DNA of 64,000 nucleotides from Aphis gossypii (lineage: Eukaryota > Arthropoda > Insecta > Hemiptera > Aphididae), in NCBI RefSeq assembly GCF_020184175.1, contig NC_065531.1, positions 59,293,213 through 59,357,212 on the forward strand, in the 5' to 3' direction. Positions 26,000 through 37,855 of the stretch are shown here, piece after piece. Under the pieces are notes generated by a model, which searched no databases, had not been told where the DNA came from, and worked only from the letters and a program-made list of their open reading frames with translations. The stretch's first letter is position 1, and each line of letters starts with the position of its first letter. The position numbers and the translations under genes are program-made.

Positions 26000-27095
26000 A
26001 ATTTTTTGCCCTTTCTAAATTTGTGTTATCTTTATCGCCGTCTTTCAACTTTTGTGGGGGCATGAAAAGCACCAATTCCCACTATAAAATGTTACTTTCT
26101 TCTGATAGATAGTAAATGGCTACAAACCAAATTAAGGCATTTAATCCCTCGTTTGTATTCAAATTTCATATAATATCTAGTATAATCAAACTTAGATTAT
26201 ACATGTAATTTATAAATTTGATTATAAATCGGTGATGCTATTTTAAAGTATCACCGGCAAATAAGAAGTTTTAAAAATAGCCAAAAGTCAACTTTTTTAA
26301 ATTAGATTATATCTTAATATGATTTATCGATTATAAAAAACGATTTTTCCTTTTTAAACGTTTCTTCTCAAATAATATTAAATGTTTTTAACAGTTTTAA
26401 CAGTATTATTAACACTGGTATAGTATTAAACGTTATAATCAAAAAGGTGTTTTTGTAGTTTTATAAAATTTATTTATATGTAATACATTATTTTTTAAAT
26501 AAAGTTAACTTTAACAAAAACTTAGTGATATAGTTATATCAATGACAATAACTTTATTTTCACGTACCTTCTTTAAATTTTTAATAATACATAAATTAAT
26601 ATAATTTATAGTAAAAATTAAATTAAACATATAAATATAATTATAATACATTATCAGAAAATATTTTACGATTTATTTAATATTATTATACGAACTTAAG
26701 AAAATATAATATTTTAATTTTTAATGCCCCGGAAAAATTTCAAAAATTCTCTTAAAATTCTTAAAACGAGCCAAATACAAAAGTATTTAGAATTATATTT
26801 CTTACAGTTAAAAATAATATGATATAAGTAATATAAACGTGTTATAAAATTATGATTTTTTTTTTTAAACACACTCATTAATACAATAAAATCCAAAATA
26901 AAATTATTTAAGTTTTTTGCTTTTTTATTTATTTATTTTATTTATTTTTATTTTTATTTTTTGTATTTTTTTAACGGTGTTCGTCAATTGCGCCAATTGT
27001 TGAACACTATACCTATTTAACATACATTTATTGTACCTATGTTTGAATATTGACTCAAAATTTAATAACAATAACATATTATGAACAATATCAAT
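26000..27095. other. AT-rich intergenic DNA, no gene seen
   Basis: Contains a T/A simple-sequence patch at about 26925-26965 (TTTAT repeats). No coding signal. Confidence 0.4.
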
Positions 27096-27602
27096 ACGAC
27101 ATAACGTGCATGAAATTGACCACCCAACTTTGTTCAAAACTTTTATAATTTGTTGCAAACAATTGTAAACTAATTGTAAATAATTGTAAATTCAATAACC
27201 AAATTTGTAAACACCCCCTTCAAAAATTCAAAAATTAAGTTAAGTCAAAAATAAGTTACATACAAGTTTGTACTTTTTAACCAATCATAATTTTTTTACA
27301 GTTGTATTTTATATTTTAAACTAAAGATAAAAGTTTGTAATTTTTTAACTAATCCTAATTATTTTATTTTATATTTTAATTAACTCAAAATTAGCCAACG
27401 TATAGTTGAACCTAATCGTTCAAAATCAGGGGCTGCACGAACTAGGCCTCCTGACTTTTGTTTTTTTGATTTCTAAGTTTTCTGGTGGTTTACAAATTTG
27501 CAAATAAATTTAAAATTATTTAAAATTAATTTACAATTGTTTGCAACAAATTTTAAAAATTTGCACAAATTCGGGGGGCCAACTTTATGTACGTTATGAC
27601 AT
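27096..27602. mobile_element. foldback (long inverted repeat) element
   Basis: The left arm (about 27096-27210) and right arm (about 27488-27602) are inverted copies. The best-matching core is TTGTTGCAAACAATTGTAAA at 27150-27169 against its exact inverse at 27530-27549. The match continues outward through ACTTTGTTCAAAAC / GAATTTGTGCAAAT to CATAACGTGCATG / its inverse at the ends, and inward for about 45 bp. The ~275-bp centre contains two direct copies of a ~65-bp segment (27261-27325 and 27326-27383). There is no coding capacity and no unambiguous target duplication. Confidence 0.65.
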
Positions 27603-27779
27603 ACTAATAATATACTTATATTGTATTAGTTATTATTATAATAATATTAAACATTAATAATATAATAAATGCAATGTTTTTAGCAAAAATTAAATCAACT
27701 TACCGTAATATTATAAGGTAAAATAAATTACTTTAATACCTATCAATATTGAAAAAACATATTATGCACATAATGTATT

Positions 27780-27935
27780 TAACAACACAGGTTGACCGCT
27801 GAGAATCGTTTTTCGTGTACGATGATGTAATACCACTGAATACAAACTTAACACATCCATTACTACAGTGATCCATTCAAATATTCAATACCTATTATAA
27901 AGCAGAACGGTACTCACTACTTGTCCACCTTTTTT
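27780..27935 (-). repeat. dispersed repeat family A, inverted head
   Basis: Read on the minus strand: GTGAGTACCGTTCTGCTTTA, then TGTGTTAAGTTTGTATTCAG, then TACACGAAAAACGATTCTCA. Order, spacing and sequence match the copy at 36461-36585. It abuts the foldback element on its left. Confidence 0.65.
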
Positions 27936-28379
27936 ATACTATGGTTGACTTCATATTTTGTTACAATTTATTTTTTGCTGTTTTTCATGTCCCAATGATT
28001 TTGACCACTTCTAATAGGCCGATTTTTCTTTTTTCTAGTTATTGTTTTGCGTAGTTTTGATGACAACGCGTGCATTTAATTAAATTAAAATGTTTGTACA
28101 GAGATTCACGAGATTTCTGGATTATATCATTAACGTTTAATTATACACATCATATATTATAATATTTATAAATATAATGCAATGATACGATTTTAAGGCG
28201 ATAAATATACACACCGGAACTTGTGCGACAATGGCAGTATCTTTGGCGTTTGCAATTCGGAACAATAGACGCCTAAAATAATAATAATAGATAAATCATA
28301 GTTTACCTAACTATACAATAAGATAATAAGATAATGTATCATTAATAACGTCTTATATTTTACAAACTCACACTGAGTG

Positions 28380-29700
28380 GATGCCTTACTTTTTCATACG
28401 GTCCACGCGTCTCCGTCGTACTGTCCTTATAACAATTAATGGATGGAGGGTTCTTCGAGTTTCCATTTTTTCTTCTTCCTGCACCTATACCCTCCTCTCT
28501 CCGTAACCATCGTGAGCCAATCTACGTACATGGTCACGCACAATACATACTATATATATATGTAGGTACATATTATACGTATACACGTTTATCCTTTTAT
28601 TATATGGAACGGTCGAACAGGGTAGGTAGAGATCAACAGGTAAAGACCTACATGTTGTGTGTGTATGTATATACATATATACAATATTTATGTGTATATG
28701 TATAGGTATGCTTGGAAACGGATACCAAGTACCGAGCTCTGGCTGCGGTGGTTGGTATTATCGCACCCGTTTCCCCGGCAACCAAACCCAAAGGGAACAA
28801 AGGGCCAAGCCGAAAGTTCAAAGCCACTTTTCATATTAAATATTCAATTTCTCTCGGTTTTCTTTGTTTCTTTTATTTTATATTTTTCGTCCTACACCAT
28901 CCTGTGGACCTACGTCCGTTTACCCATCGGGACGACATTCATATTAATTCGCGAACCCATATTTGCCGAACATATTGTTATTATAACGTATCAGTTTGTA
29001 TCGCATTAATACAAAAAGTGAGATAAATGATGTTCGTTCCGGACCTTCTATAGCATAATATACTACCGTACCTAGAACTATTATTATTATGCTAATTTTT
29101 GTAAAATGTTTCACTTTTATACTCGAAAATAGAGTACTCCATCAGCTTGGTGGTAGTTGGTGGTAGTAGCCGGTAGCGGTGACGGGCTGATGTACCACGA
29201 TAAAACGCACGAGTCGTCGAGAAAATGAAAAACGTGCACAGACGGTGTTCAATTATTAATAAGATCCGAATTTTGACCGATGAACGAGTTAAATGGCTGA
29301 TAAATCTATTTATTTTAACATTTTCTCAAAGCTGCGCCGAATAATAATAATAAAATACGTAAATGTTAATATTCGATGCAGCTGGTGTACATAATATTGG
29401 TCGGTACATATACAACGCTTATTTGTATAGTACTCGAATGCGGAAGGCAGGCATCTATGTATTTGTAAATGGTAAATATTTTCCAGATGTCCGCAAATGA
29501 ATAATGGTGGACTCCCTTGGCTGTTCTCTTTTTCTTTCGAGGTATGTATATTGATCAGAAAGAACGGATATAGAGAAAAACCTCGTCCACCATATAGGGA
29601 ACCGACCGGAAAATCCTAAATCTCTCTCGATGCACGAAGAAACCGTGGTACGATTGTTCGAATAATCTATGCCCATTGCCCACGTACGTCATACAATACG
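28380..29700. other. GC-richer island of unknown function
   Basis: This 1.3-kb stretch is clearly less AT-rich than the surrounding 8 kb on either side and has several overlapping frames on both strands (28439-28705 +, 28659-29009 +, 28712-29026 +, 29455-29676 -). None has a recognisable domain. The frame beginning at 28712 has a plausible exon look (ALAAVVGIIAPVSPATKPKG) after a TATAG acceptor, but no matching donor or partner exon was found. It could be a promoter with 5' exon(s) of a long transcript. Uncertain. Confidence 0.35.
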
Positions 29701-32700
29701 TGTCTGATGTATAATATACGAATTAAAAATACCTACTACATTATACATAATATTATACAAAGATTATATACTAAGTATAAGGTCTATGATATCCTTTTTG
29801 GCTGCTATCATGACAGCTAAACAACCGGAACTTGATAATATGATATTATACATGTCAACGACTCATTTTTTTTTTCAAAAATAAATCATATCTTCTCATT
29901 TTTAATTATTAAACAAATGAAAAAAATCTTTGCTATGTGTCTGATGTATGAATTTGAATGATACCTAATATAGACGAAATCAATTTTCCATTATCACTAA
30001 CTATTTATTGGCTTAATCGGTTCGTTGTACTAGATAATACTGCTTTTTTCAATGTAGAATAATTCAATCATAATACTATTAAATAATTAGATACCTGTCT
30101 TCTTTAATAAGTGGAATAATTGTATTTAAATTTACTTTTAGTATATTTATGAGTACTCATTATTGTATATTTTTATGTTTGACTTAAGTAAAATAGTACT
30201 GAGTAGGTATAATAAACATTATATTTACATATTTTAAATTTAGACAGCTACCATATTATATATTATTATTTACACTTTTAAAGCAACATATTGACCATTA
30301 AACCCTAAAAATAACCAAGCACAATATTATTGATAAGTATATCGTAAATTATAAACATGATTATTAAACTCCTAGAAAGCATTATAATAACTGTAAATAA
30401 TATTTCTTTTTTTATGATCAACCATTTGTTAATAGCATTTAAATAATCAAATATAAATTTAATTACTAAATGTCTTTTACAGTCAATAATAATACTTACA
30501 ACCAGGTACCTACTCCAAATTATTTATAGGTGGAATATTTCGTTTTATGAACAACTTACCTATTACAATATAATTAAATACATACTAGATATGTTTTAAA
30601 TTTAGTTTCAATTAGTAAACGATCAATAAAAGCTAAAATATCTAATAACCATTTTAATATAATATTGTTCACGTCATATGATTTTAGACGCGAGAAAATA
30701 CAGTACTAACTACTAAATTATACTTTTTTTATTTATATTTTTATTTTATAATATTTTAAATTTTGAGAAAACCATGTATTTTGTTTTGGATTGTTTAATG
30801 AATTATTAATGAACATTTTTTTAATATTTAAATTTTGAATTTATATTACTTTATTTACGATAAGTTGAGGCTTCATAATTTCAATTTTGTAACAGTATAA
30901 ATATAAATATAAATATAAATAACTCATAATATTATGACCATTGTAAATAATTATAACATGGTAAAATATTCGATATTTGTATACTAAAATGATTTTTAGA
31001 AATCTATTCTGCTTTAGTGTGTATCAAATGAAACAACGATTTTTATATTTTAATTTTTCATTACTAAGAGTAATTTTTTATCTAAAATGTTGATATATCA
31101 TTATTACATGCATTGAATAAATTATAAGATGATATATCATGATATTCGTGTATAAATACTTAATGTTTTGGCTTTATACTGTAGGTGGCGGATGACGGTT
31201 GGTTTATAGTATCTAAGCTGAGTTGAAATATGGGTAATATAATACACCTCACCAGTGAATTTTTTTTTTTTTTTTTGGTCACTCATGCAGTATCCCTACA
31301 TAATATATTAGGTACACTCTTTGTAATACCAAGACATAAATAATAATTTAAGATGTCATGTAAAACATTTACAGTTTTCAGTTTTCATTAACACCGTCAT
31401 GTATTGTAAATTAAATTATGTTCTATGAATTAAGCCATTAAAGACAGAAAATAGAGAGAATATATATATTATATATATGAAATTTAAACAATGACTAACG
31501 AACAAATAATATTTATTTAAAATGTAAGCATTTAAAAGTTAAATAGTTTGTTTATATATGCAGCATACATTGTTCCAAATCAGAATACATTAATTTTTAA
31601 AACTGTTTACAGTAGGTACGTACTTAACTTAAGTACACAATGTTAATCTAATTACGTATGACTAATTAATTATTATATACGTATTATAAGTTATAATTTT
31701 TCTATTGGCTAAAAATGAATATTTATTTTAATATTTTTAGAAACAACTTTTGAAAATCTAAAATAGAATAACTTCGAAGAAATGATTTCAAACACAGTAA
31801 GTAGTTATGCGCGTAATTAATAAATAATAACGTTTCGAAAAAAAATATATTCTTGTAATACTTTGTTTTTTTAGTGATCCGTTGTCTTATAATTAAATAA
31901 TAATGATAATAACAAAGAATTTCCAAATTTAATAATAACTAGATTGTAATAACTTTTAAATTATGTATACCTATTTAGTTATCTTTAAAATAGTTATCTA
32001 TGTGTGCTATAGTATGGGTATCTTCTGTTCTATAGTCCATGGTCATGTAATAAACCTAACACTCCATGCCGATTTTAAAATTTAAACAATCATTCAATTG
32101 ACCAATAAATGTTAAAAAAAATTGTGCTTAATATTTCTGACTTATACAAATCCATTTAAATTCCGTTAAATGTAGACAAGTCAAACTAAATCGTGTAGTG
32201 CTTATATTACTCAAAATTCAACTGATTTTACAAATAAATATAGGTATGTCTTAAAATATATATTATGTACGTTATATTTATGAATATGAATCTATATTGG
32301 GGTTATTGTTTTTATATGTTCATAATATACTTATTAGTTATCGAATCTCTTTAGTCAAAATATTATTATATTTTTATTTAAATTTTCAAGTAATAACAAT
32401 AAGAACATCACACTTCGTACACTCTACTTTTATTCATTTTAACTTTGATACACTAGAACAACTTAGCTTATACGTTTAGCAATTCTATTTCTCAGACCTG
32501 AAATCACTTTTTTTCTATTGAGAAATACAATAAAATTGAAATAAACGACTCTTTGAGAAATACTGATCCATACATTTTAAAGATTTTAAATTTATCATAG
32601 ATTTTTCTTAAGTTTATAATTTTTTTAAGTTCTTATATTTATTGTTTATATGTTGTAAAAACGACAAAATAATAGCTACTGTAAACGAACGTCTGTGAAA

Positions 32701-35700
32701 CATATTTTACAGGTAAAAAAATACTTCACTTACGTTAAATATTGAATACATTTTCATCACAATAATTAACTTATTTCCATTATCTAACTTACTACAATAC
32801 GATTCTTCAAATTGCATTATGCTCAAATAGATCGAAAAACTATTCAGAATTAATAAAGATTGTATGCTACCATATTCGAATTTTACATTTTAATACGAGT
32901 ACCTACCTTATTTTTCTATGCATGGTGTTTGGAATTTGGCAACTTTATTTTTAAAACAATTAGTGAATAAAATATTCAAATAAATAAACAATGTCGATTA
33001 AAAATTAAAGACAGAGTGATAATTTAATTTTTATGTATCGTTTCCTGCACAGTTGTAAAAAGTTTTTAGAACGGTAGGTAAATGGTTAATTGTAATTTTA
33101 TTAATTTATTTACGTCTCAATAATTATACTCTCAGCACAACGTCTGCTATAAATTATAATACGACATTTTCTGAATAAAAAGACTTAATGAAATGCTAAT
33201 GACTCGAGAAGTAAATGCGCAAAACCGATAAATTTTTTTTAAAAAAACATTAAACTTTGTTAAGTGATTTTTCGTTCATATTATTTAATGATCTTTCGAA
33301 GTTCAATGTATCTGTGCAATCATGTACTATTGCCGTTTATTAAATAATAATAATATAATAATAAAGGTAGTGTTATTTGAATGACTGATGCAATCACTTA
33401 AGTTCTGCAAAACGTATTATAAAATGTGTTAACTTTATTTAGTGTACACATTATAACGACGATGTAAATAGGACACGCCAATAGGATGTAAAGAGATCAC
33501 AGAAATTATTACCAATAGGAGAAAAATGATAAAATTAAAGAATTATTTTTAGTAATGAGAGATTATCTTTATTTTAATTTATTTTTGGGTACGTGGGTAG
33601 AGTATAACATACGTTTGTAGAGACAGACAGTTAGTAACTTTAATGGAAGAGCAATATTGTCAAAGTAGTGTTTGGCTACACCACAGAGGCTAAAAATTCG
33701 GTCGTTAAATATATTTGTGTATGTTAAAAACCCTAAACAAAAATTGCACTTGACAGGGGATCGAAAAATTGGCTTAACTTCAAAAATAATATTAAACAGA
33801 AGAATTATAATTGGGGTTTTGTGGGCAATAAATCACAATTTCAATTTTAATTTTCAATTCACCAGTACAAGTCTGAATAATATTTCTACTTTTCTTTGTA
33901 TTAATTAGTTTGAAAGCTTCTATTAGAACTAAAAACAGGAGACCTTCAAAACATTATTCTTCTACAATAGTCATGATGTATTCTAGGAAATTATATTGTT
34001 TTAAACGAAAAAATTAAGTGTGTAGTATAATAAAATTACTGTAAAAACATTTTTTATTTTTTAAAATTTAAACAGAAGTCATTTGTAATATAGTAAAAAG
34101 TGATTTTAATTTATTTTTTTTTTCATTGCTAAATAACCAATAGACTGGATGTATATGACGCTAATAAATTTAGCTGAATAAAATTTAATGGCTGTAAAAG
34201 AATGCTATAGTTGCCTAGTTCTACATTTTTGTTTTGGACCATACTTTAGTTTAAAATAATTATAGGGCCTTATAATTTATATTATAGTTTAAAAAATTGA
34301 AGTAACTTATCATTATTATTTTAAATTTTATTGATTATTTAGTTATTTGAAAGTGAAAACGAAGTAGCTTATTCGATGGATATAGTGTAGAATGAACACA
34401 TTAGGGTAACCGCTTCCGATAACAGCATCATCAATTACCATCGATGAAAACGTGATTTCAGTTGAGAAAAGAGGTAATTATAACCGAATGCCATGTTAGA
34501 TGTTTTATAAAGTTAACGAGTTTTTCATGACTTTATAAAGACGAGAAGAAATAGGACTGATATACGATTTTTATTTGACTTACGGTCGCCTTTGTAACTA
34601 TATCTGGGATTTTCGTTTAATAATTATTTTATTTTATTAGGTAGGTACTGTAGGTATATTGACTGGCGTTTATACTCATACTGTGTATATTATATTATTA
34701 ACTATATAACCGATGCCGGGTATTTATAATCACTAATTATGCTAAACAAACTTATAGTAATAACTATGGTCGATTATTATAGTTATTATATTATGCCCGA
34801 AATACACGATTCATGACTATTTACGCAATAACTAGGTGTGAACGCAACTAGTAATAATTTATTGAAAATTGTTAAATATCCTTATTAAATAATATAAATA
34901 GAAGCTGGCCATCTAAATTTAGAATCACTGTTCATAGTATAATAGCTTAAAATTAATTAAAATAATTTGAAAAACCTATTGTTATAAAGACAATTATTTG
35001 TATGTATGTTCAACCCAATTCAACTTAAAAACTACTGGATAGATTATATAAAAAAATAAATATTTTTAATTGTTTCTGATGATTATAGCCATACTATTAG
35101 CCTAGGTTATTTCATGAATAACATTATCTGATACCAAACGTTGCTCGGGTGTGATCTGTATCAACATTTTATCAAAAATGTATTTTAATAGTTGAATTTG
35201 AAATTATATTGAAGTCTACATCAAATTAAACATTAAGAATTTCATTTTTAGTAATAGGTTCTTTTTAATTTTCACTGTATACTTCAAAGGAAAGAAACTG
35301 TGAAGAAATAATAATAACATTTATGATATTTGTACAGTGAATGATGGCAATAATATGATGTAATCAAAAATAAAATTTGATATGTTATTTCATTATTAAT
35401 TTGTACAGAATATGTTTCTTTGTTGTCTCATACTATTTTATTAATATATTATATGATATTTTTAAGTTCGGATGATAACCAAATTTAATATACGGATTAG
35501 AAAATTATATAAATTCAATTAAAATGAATGATAAGTACTTACTATAAAATTAAAACTACAAAAGGTGTAGTTAGTATTGTGTATTTACACTTGTAAAAAT
35601 GTCTACATCTGCAGTTACAAGATATATATTGGTGTAAAATAAGTTGGGTAGAGTTTTTGTTATTGTCGTATCACTCATTATGAGTAATACACACTAAAAC

Positions 35701-36444
35701 CTACAACGTTCTACTTCCGTATTCTCCAAGTTAATTACCCTATCCAAAAATACCCTAGATTGGATTAGTTTTCAAAGGTGGAACGTAAAACGATTGTAAG
35801 GATAAAGTACAACACAACTGTTATGGTCGGAAACACCTTAATTACACAAAACACTATAGAGGTCCTTATGACGTCTGATCGCCTTTCCTCATACAAGCGT
35901 CTCAACAACAACGATTTTGCCGAACTCTACTACAGCAGTGAAACTCCTTTTCACGCAAGGATAGCGGTGACGTTGAATAACATAATTTTATGTTGCCTCA
36001 GCACAATTTGCTTCATTACCTATGATGATAGTAATTTACACACTAAAACATATTTTGTGTATATCTTATAATTACATTATAATATTGTGTTCCTAATTTT
36101 CCTTTGCTACTTATATCTTAATGTTTATAGTCATCTTTACGACATTATATTATGTAATCGATTTTATATAGTACGAGTATATAGAGAATTAGAGACATAG
36201 ATTAATATACAAATAAACGATTTACTGTTGAATAAAAAAAAAATTACAGATTAAAATGTCTCGAGCACGTCACCGCTGACATAATCGTCTTTTTCAATGG
36301 AGTAACGACATCTAACAGATATAATGAAAACTAAATATAATATTGTCAAATATACTATCCCTTATCCATATTTATCTAAATAATAAATAAAATGAATGAT
36401 TGCTAAAAAAAAAAATCTATGATGAACTTTTTATTAAATATTCA
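29701..36444. other. long AT-rich intergenic region, no gene seen
   Basis: Mainly AT-rich sequence, with an (ATAAAT)n patch at about 30897-30921 and an 18-base T run at about 31260-31277. A 97-codon plus frame at 35778-36071 lies in a less AT-rich patch, and part of it (near 35965) is repeated inverted near 36266 over the word AGCGGTGACGT. It looks more like a transposon relic than a gene. A 78-codon frame at 33672-33908 is unremarkable. Confidence 0.4.
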
Positions 36445-37140
36445 AACAACAAAAAGAGGGCAAGTGAGTACCGCTCTGCTGTACATTAGGTGCCGTATGG
36501 ATCATTATTATATATTATAGGAGTGTTAAATTTGAATCCAATGATAGTTATCATTGTATACGAAAAACGATTCTGAACGAAGATGATTTGTCAGCCTAGG
36601 ATATAATTTCCAGTGGTTGGTGAAAAAGGTGGTTTATGTTTATGGCCTGAATACACCAAAATTTAAGTTCTTTTATAATTATTGTAAACTAAACTTATGA
36701 AAAATCTTTTATTAAATTTTCTACTCTTAGCTACCTATACAAACATTTTTATGAATTATACCTACAAAATAATTTGCAAATATTCATAATTTTGACGAAC
36801 TTTCGTCAAAATTTGAACTTCAAATGCTAATAAAAAAGAATTGTGCCTATGTATTCTTATAATTTTTTAATCACTATAAGAATAACATATGAGGAACTTT
36901 GTATAAAATTTTCAAGTATTTTGATAGGGCCAAAAAAATGTTATCGACACTTCAAAAAAAAATTTTCAGAAAAATTGAAAATTTCAGTTGTCTATAAATA
37001 GCTCAAAAAAACTCAAAATATTTTGAAAATTAAATCAAGTAAATAAAATGCCAATCTAAATAACTGGTAAAATTTTCAAGTATCTACGACTTATACTTTT
37101 TGAATTATAACAAATATCAAAAATCGTTTCATTCACAGTA
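36445..37140 (+). repeat. dispersed repeat family A, long copy
   Basis: The head reads GAGTACCGCTCTGCTGTACA (36466-36485), then CGAAAAACGATTCTGAACGA and AGATGATTTGTCAGCC (36561-36596). The body from ~36655 matches the copy at 40380-40690 in the same orientation; for instance ATTTCAGTTGTCTATAAATA (near 36983) corresponds to ATTTCAGTGGTCTATAAATA (near 40560). No coding capacity. The family class is not certain; it has the look of an abundant non-autonomous element. Confidence 0.65.
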
Positions 37141-37513
37141 GACTTAAGTAATTTATAGAGAAAAAAATTTAATTAATTTTTAACAATATAACAGTGAGGT
37201 CAGTTATTTTTCAATTAACATACCAACATTTATAGTAACTAATTTCCAAAAAAATGCTTTTTTCAATATTTTTTTTATAGATGCACACTACAAATTTTTC
37301 TCAGATTGACAAACTGACAAATAATGTGGGTTTTAAATATGAATTATATATTTATGAGTCTTAGAATATTAATAAACAATTAAAATATGAAAAACAAAGT
37401 TTATTTTGTGTACACAAACATTTTTATTAATATATTATTTTATGGTATAACAAAGGAAATTTTTATTTTTTAATAAATGAATGAAAATACTTAAAAAAAC
37501 TAATATTATGAAA

Positions 37514-37791
37514 AAGTATGGACTGGCAGGAACGGATGGCGGCCGGCCGCCCGTGCTCGGCCGACGGGATTCCTAGGCGAAAACTCGTGGTGAACCACCG
37601 CACTGGTTCGTGTGTCCGATATGTCGTTTTCGCCTAAGTGCCCCGCAGGTCGAGTTCGAACTGCCGGCCGCCGATGCCGCACACCGATTAGCCCGGAAAC
37701 GCTGCGGCCGGTTGCAAGAACGTCTCGCAACCGGTCGCAGCGTAGACCGCGCCGCACGGTGTAACGGACATCCGTTCTACCGCCATACTTA
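37514..37791. mobile_element. GC-rich inverted-repeat element
   Basis: A ~280-bp island, strikingly GC- and CpG-rich in an AT-rich neighbourhood, is bounded by imperfect inverted ends. The left end reads AAGTATGG then GGAACGGATG (37514-37537). The right end reads CATCCGTTCTACCGCC then ATACTT (37769-37791). Inside are a perfect 14-bp palindrome GGCGGCCGGCCGCC (37538-37551) and a 17-bp hairpin (37699-37743). Frames on both strands are shadows of GC-rich composition. It lies 65 bp beyond the stop codon of the 398-residue gene, so it could also be part of that gene's 3' UTR. No clear target duplication. Confidence 0.5.
37699..37743 (+). repeat. 17-bp stem hairpin in the GC-rich island
   Basis: ACGCTGCGGCCGGTTGC (37699-37715) pairs with GCAACCGGTCGCAGCGT (37727-37743) across an 11-base loop. 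The single non-Watson-Crick position is a G-U pair if the plus strand is transcribed. It may simply be an internal palindrome of the enclosing element. Confidence 0.65.
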
Positions 37792-37855
37792 GCTGAATTT
37801 GTTTAAAATCTAATTTGACCGGTAATAGTCTCGATGAATAAGAGTTAAGTTTTCC

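Noticed and set aside
28659..29026. Overlapping plus-strand frames of 104-116 codons
   Set aside because: Several frames open at once; no domain, and no donor/acceptor pair linking them to another exon. Kept only as part of the GC-richer island.
31260..31277. T run as the tail of a retroposed sequence
   Set aside because: No matching target duplication could be found on either side.
37506..37792. Frames on both strands in the GC-rich island
   Set aside because: High GC removes stop codons by chance; peptides are Arg-rich and featureless, and the island is an inverted-repeat structure.
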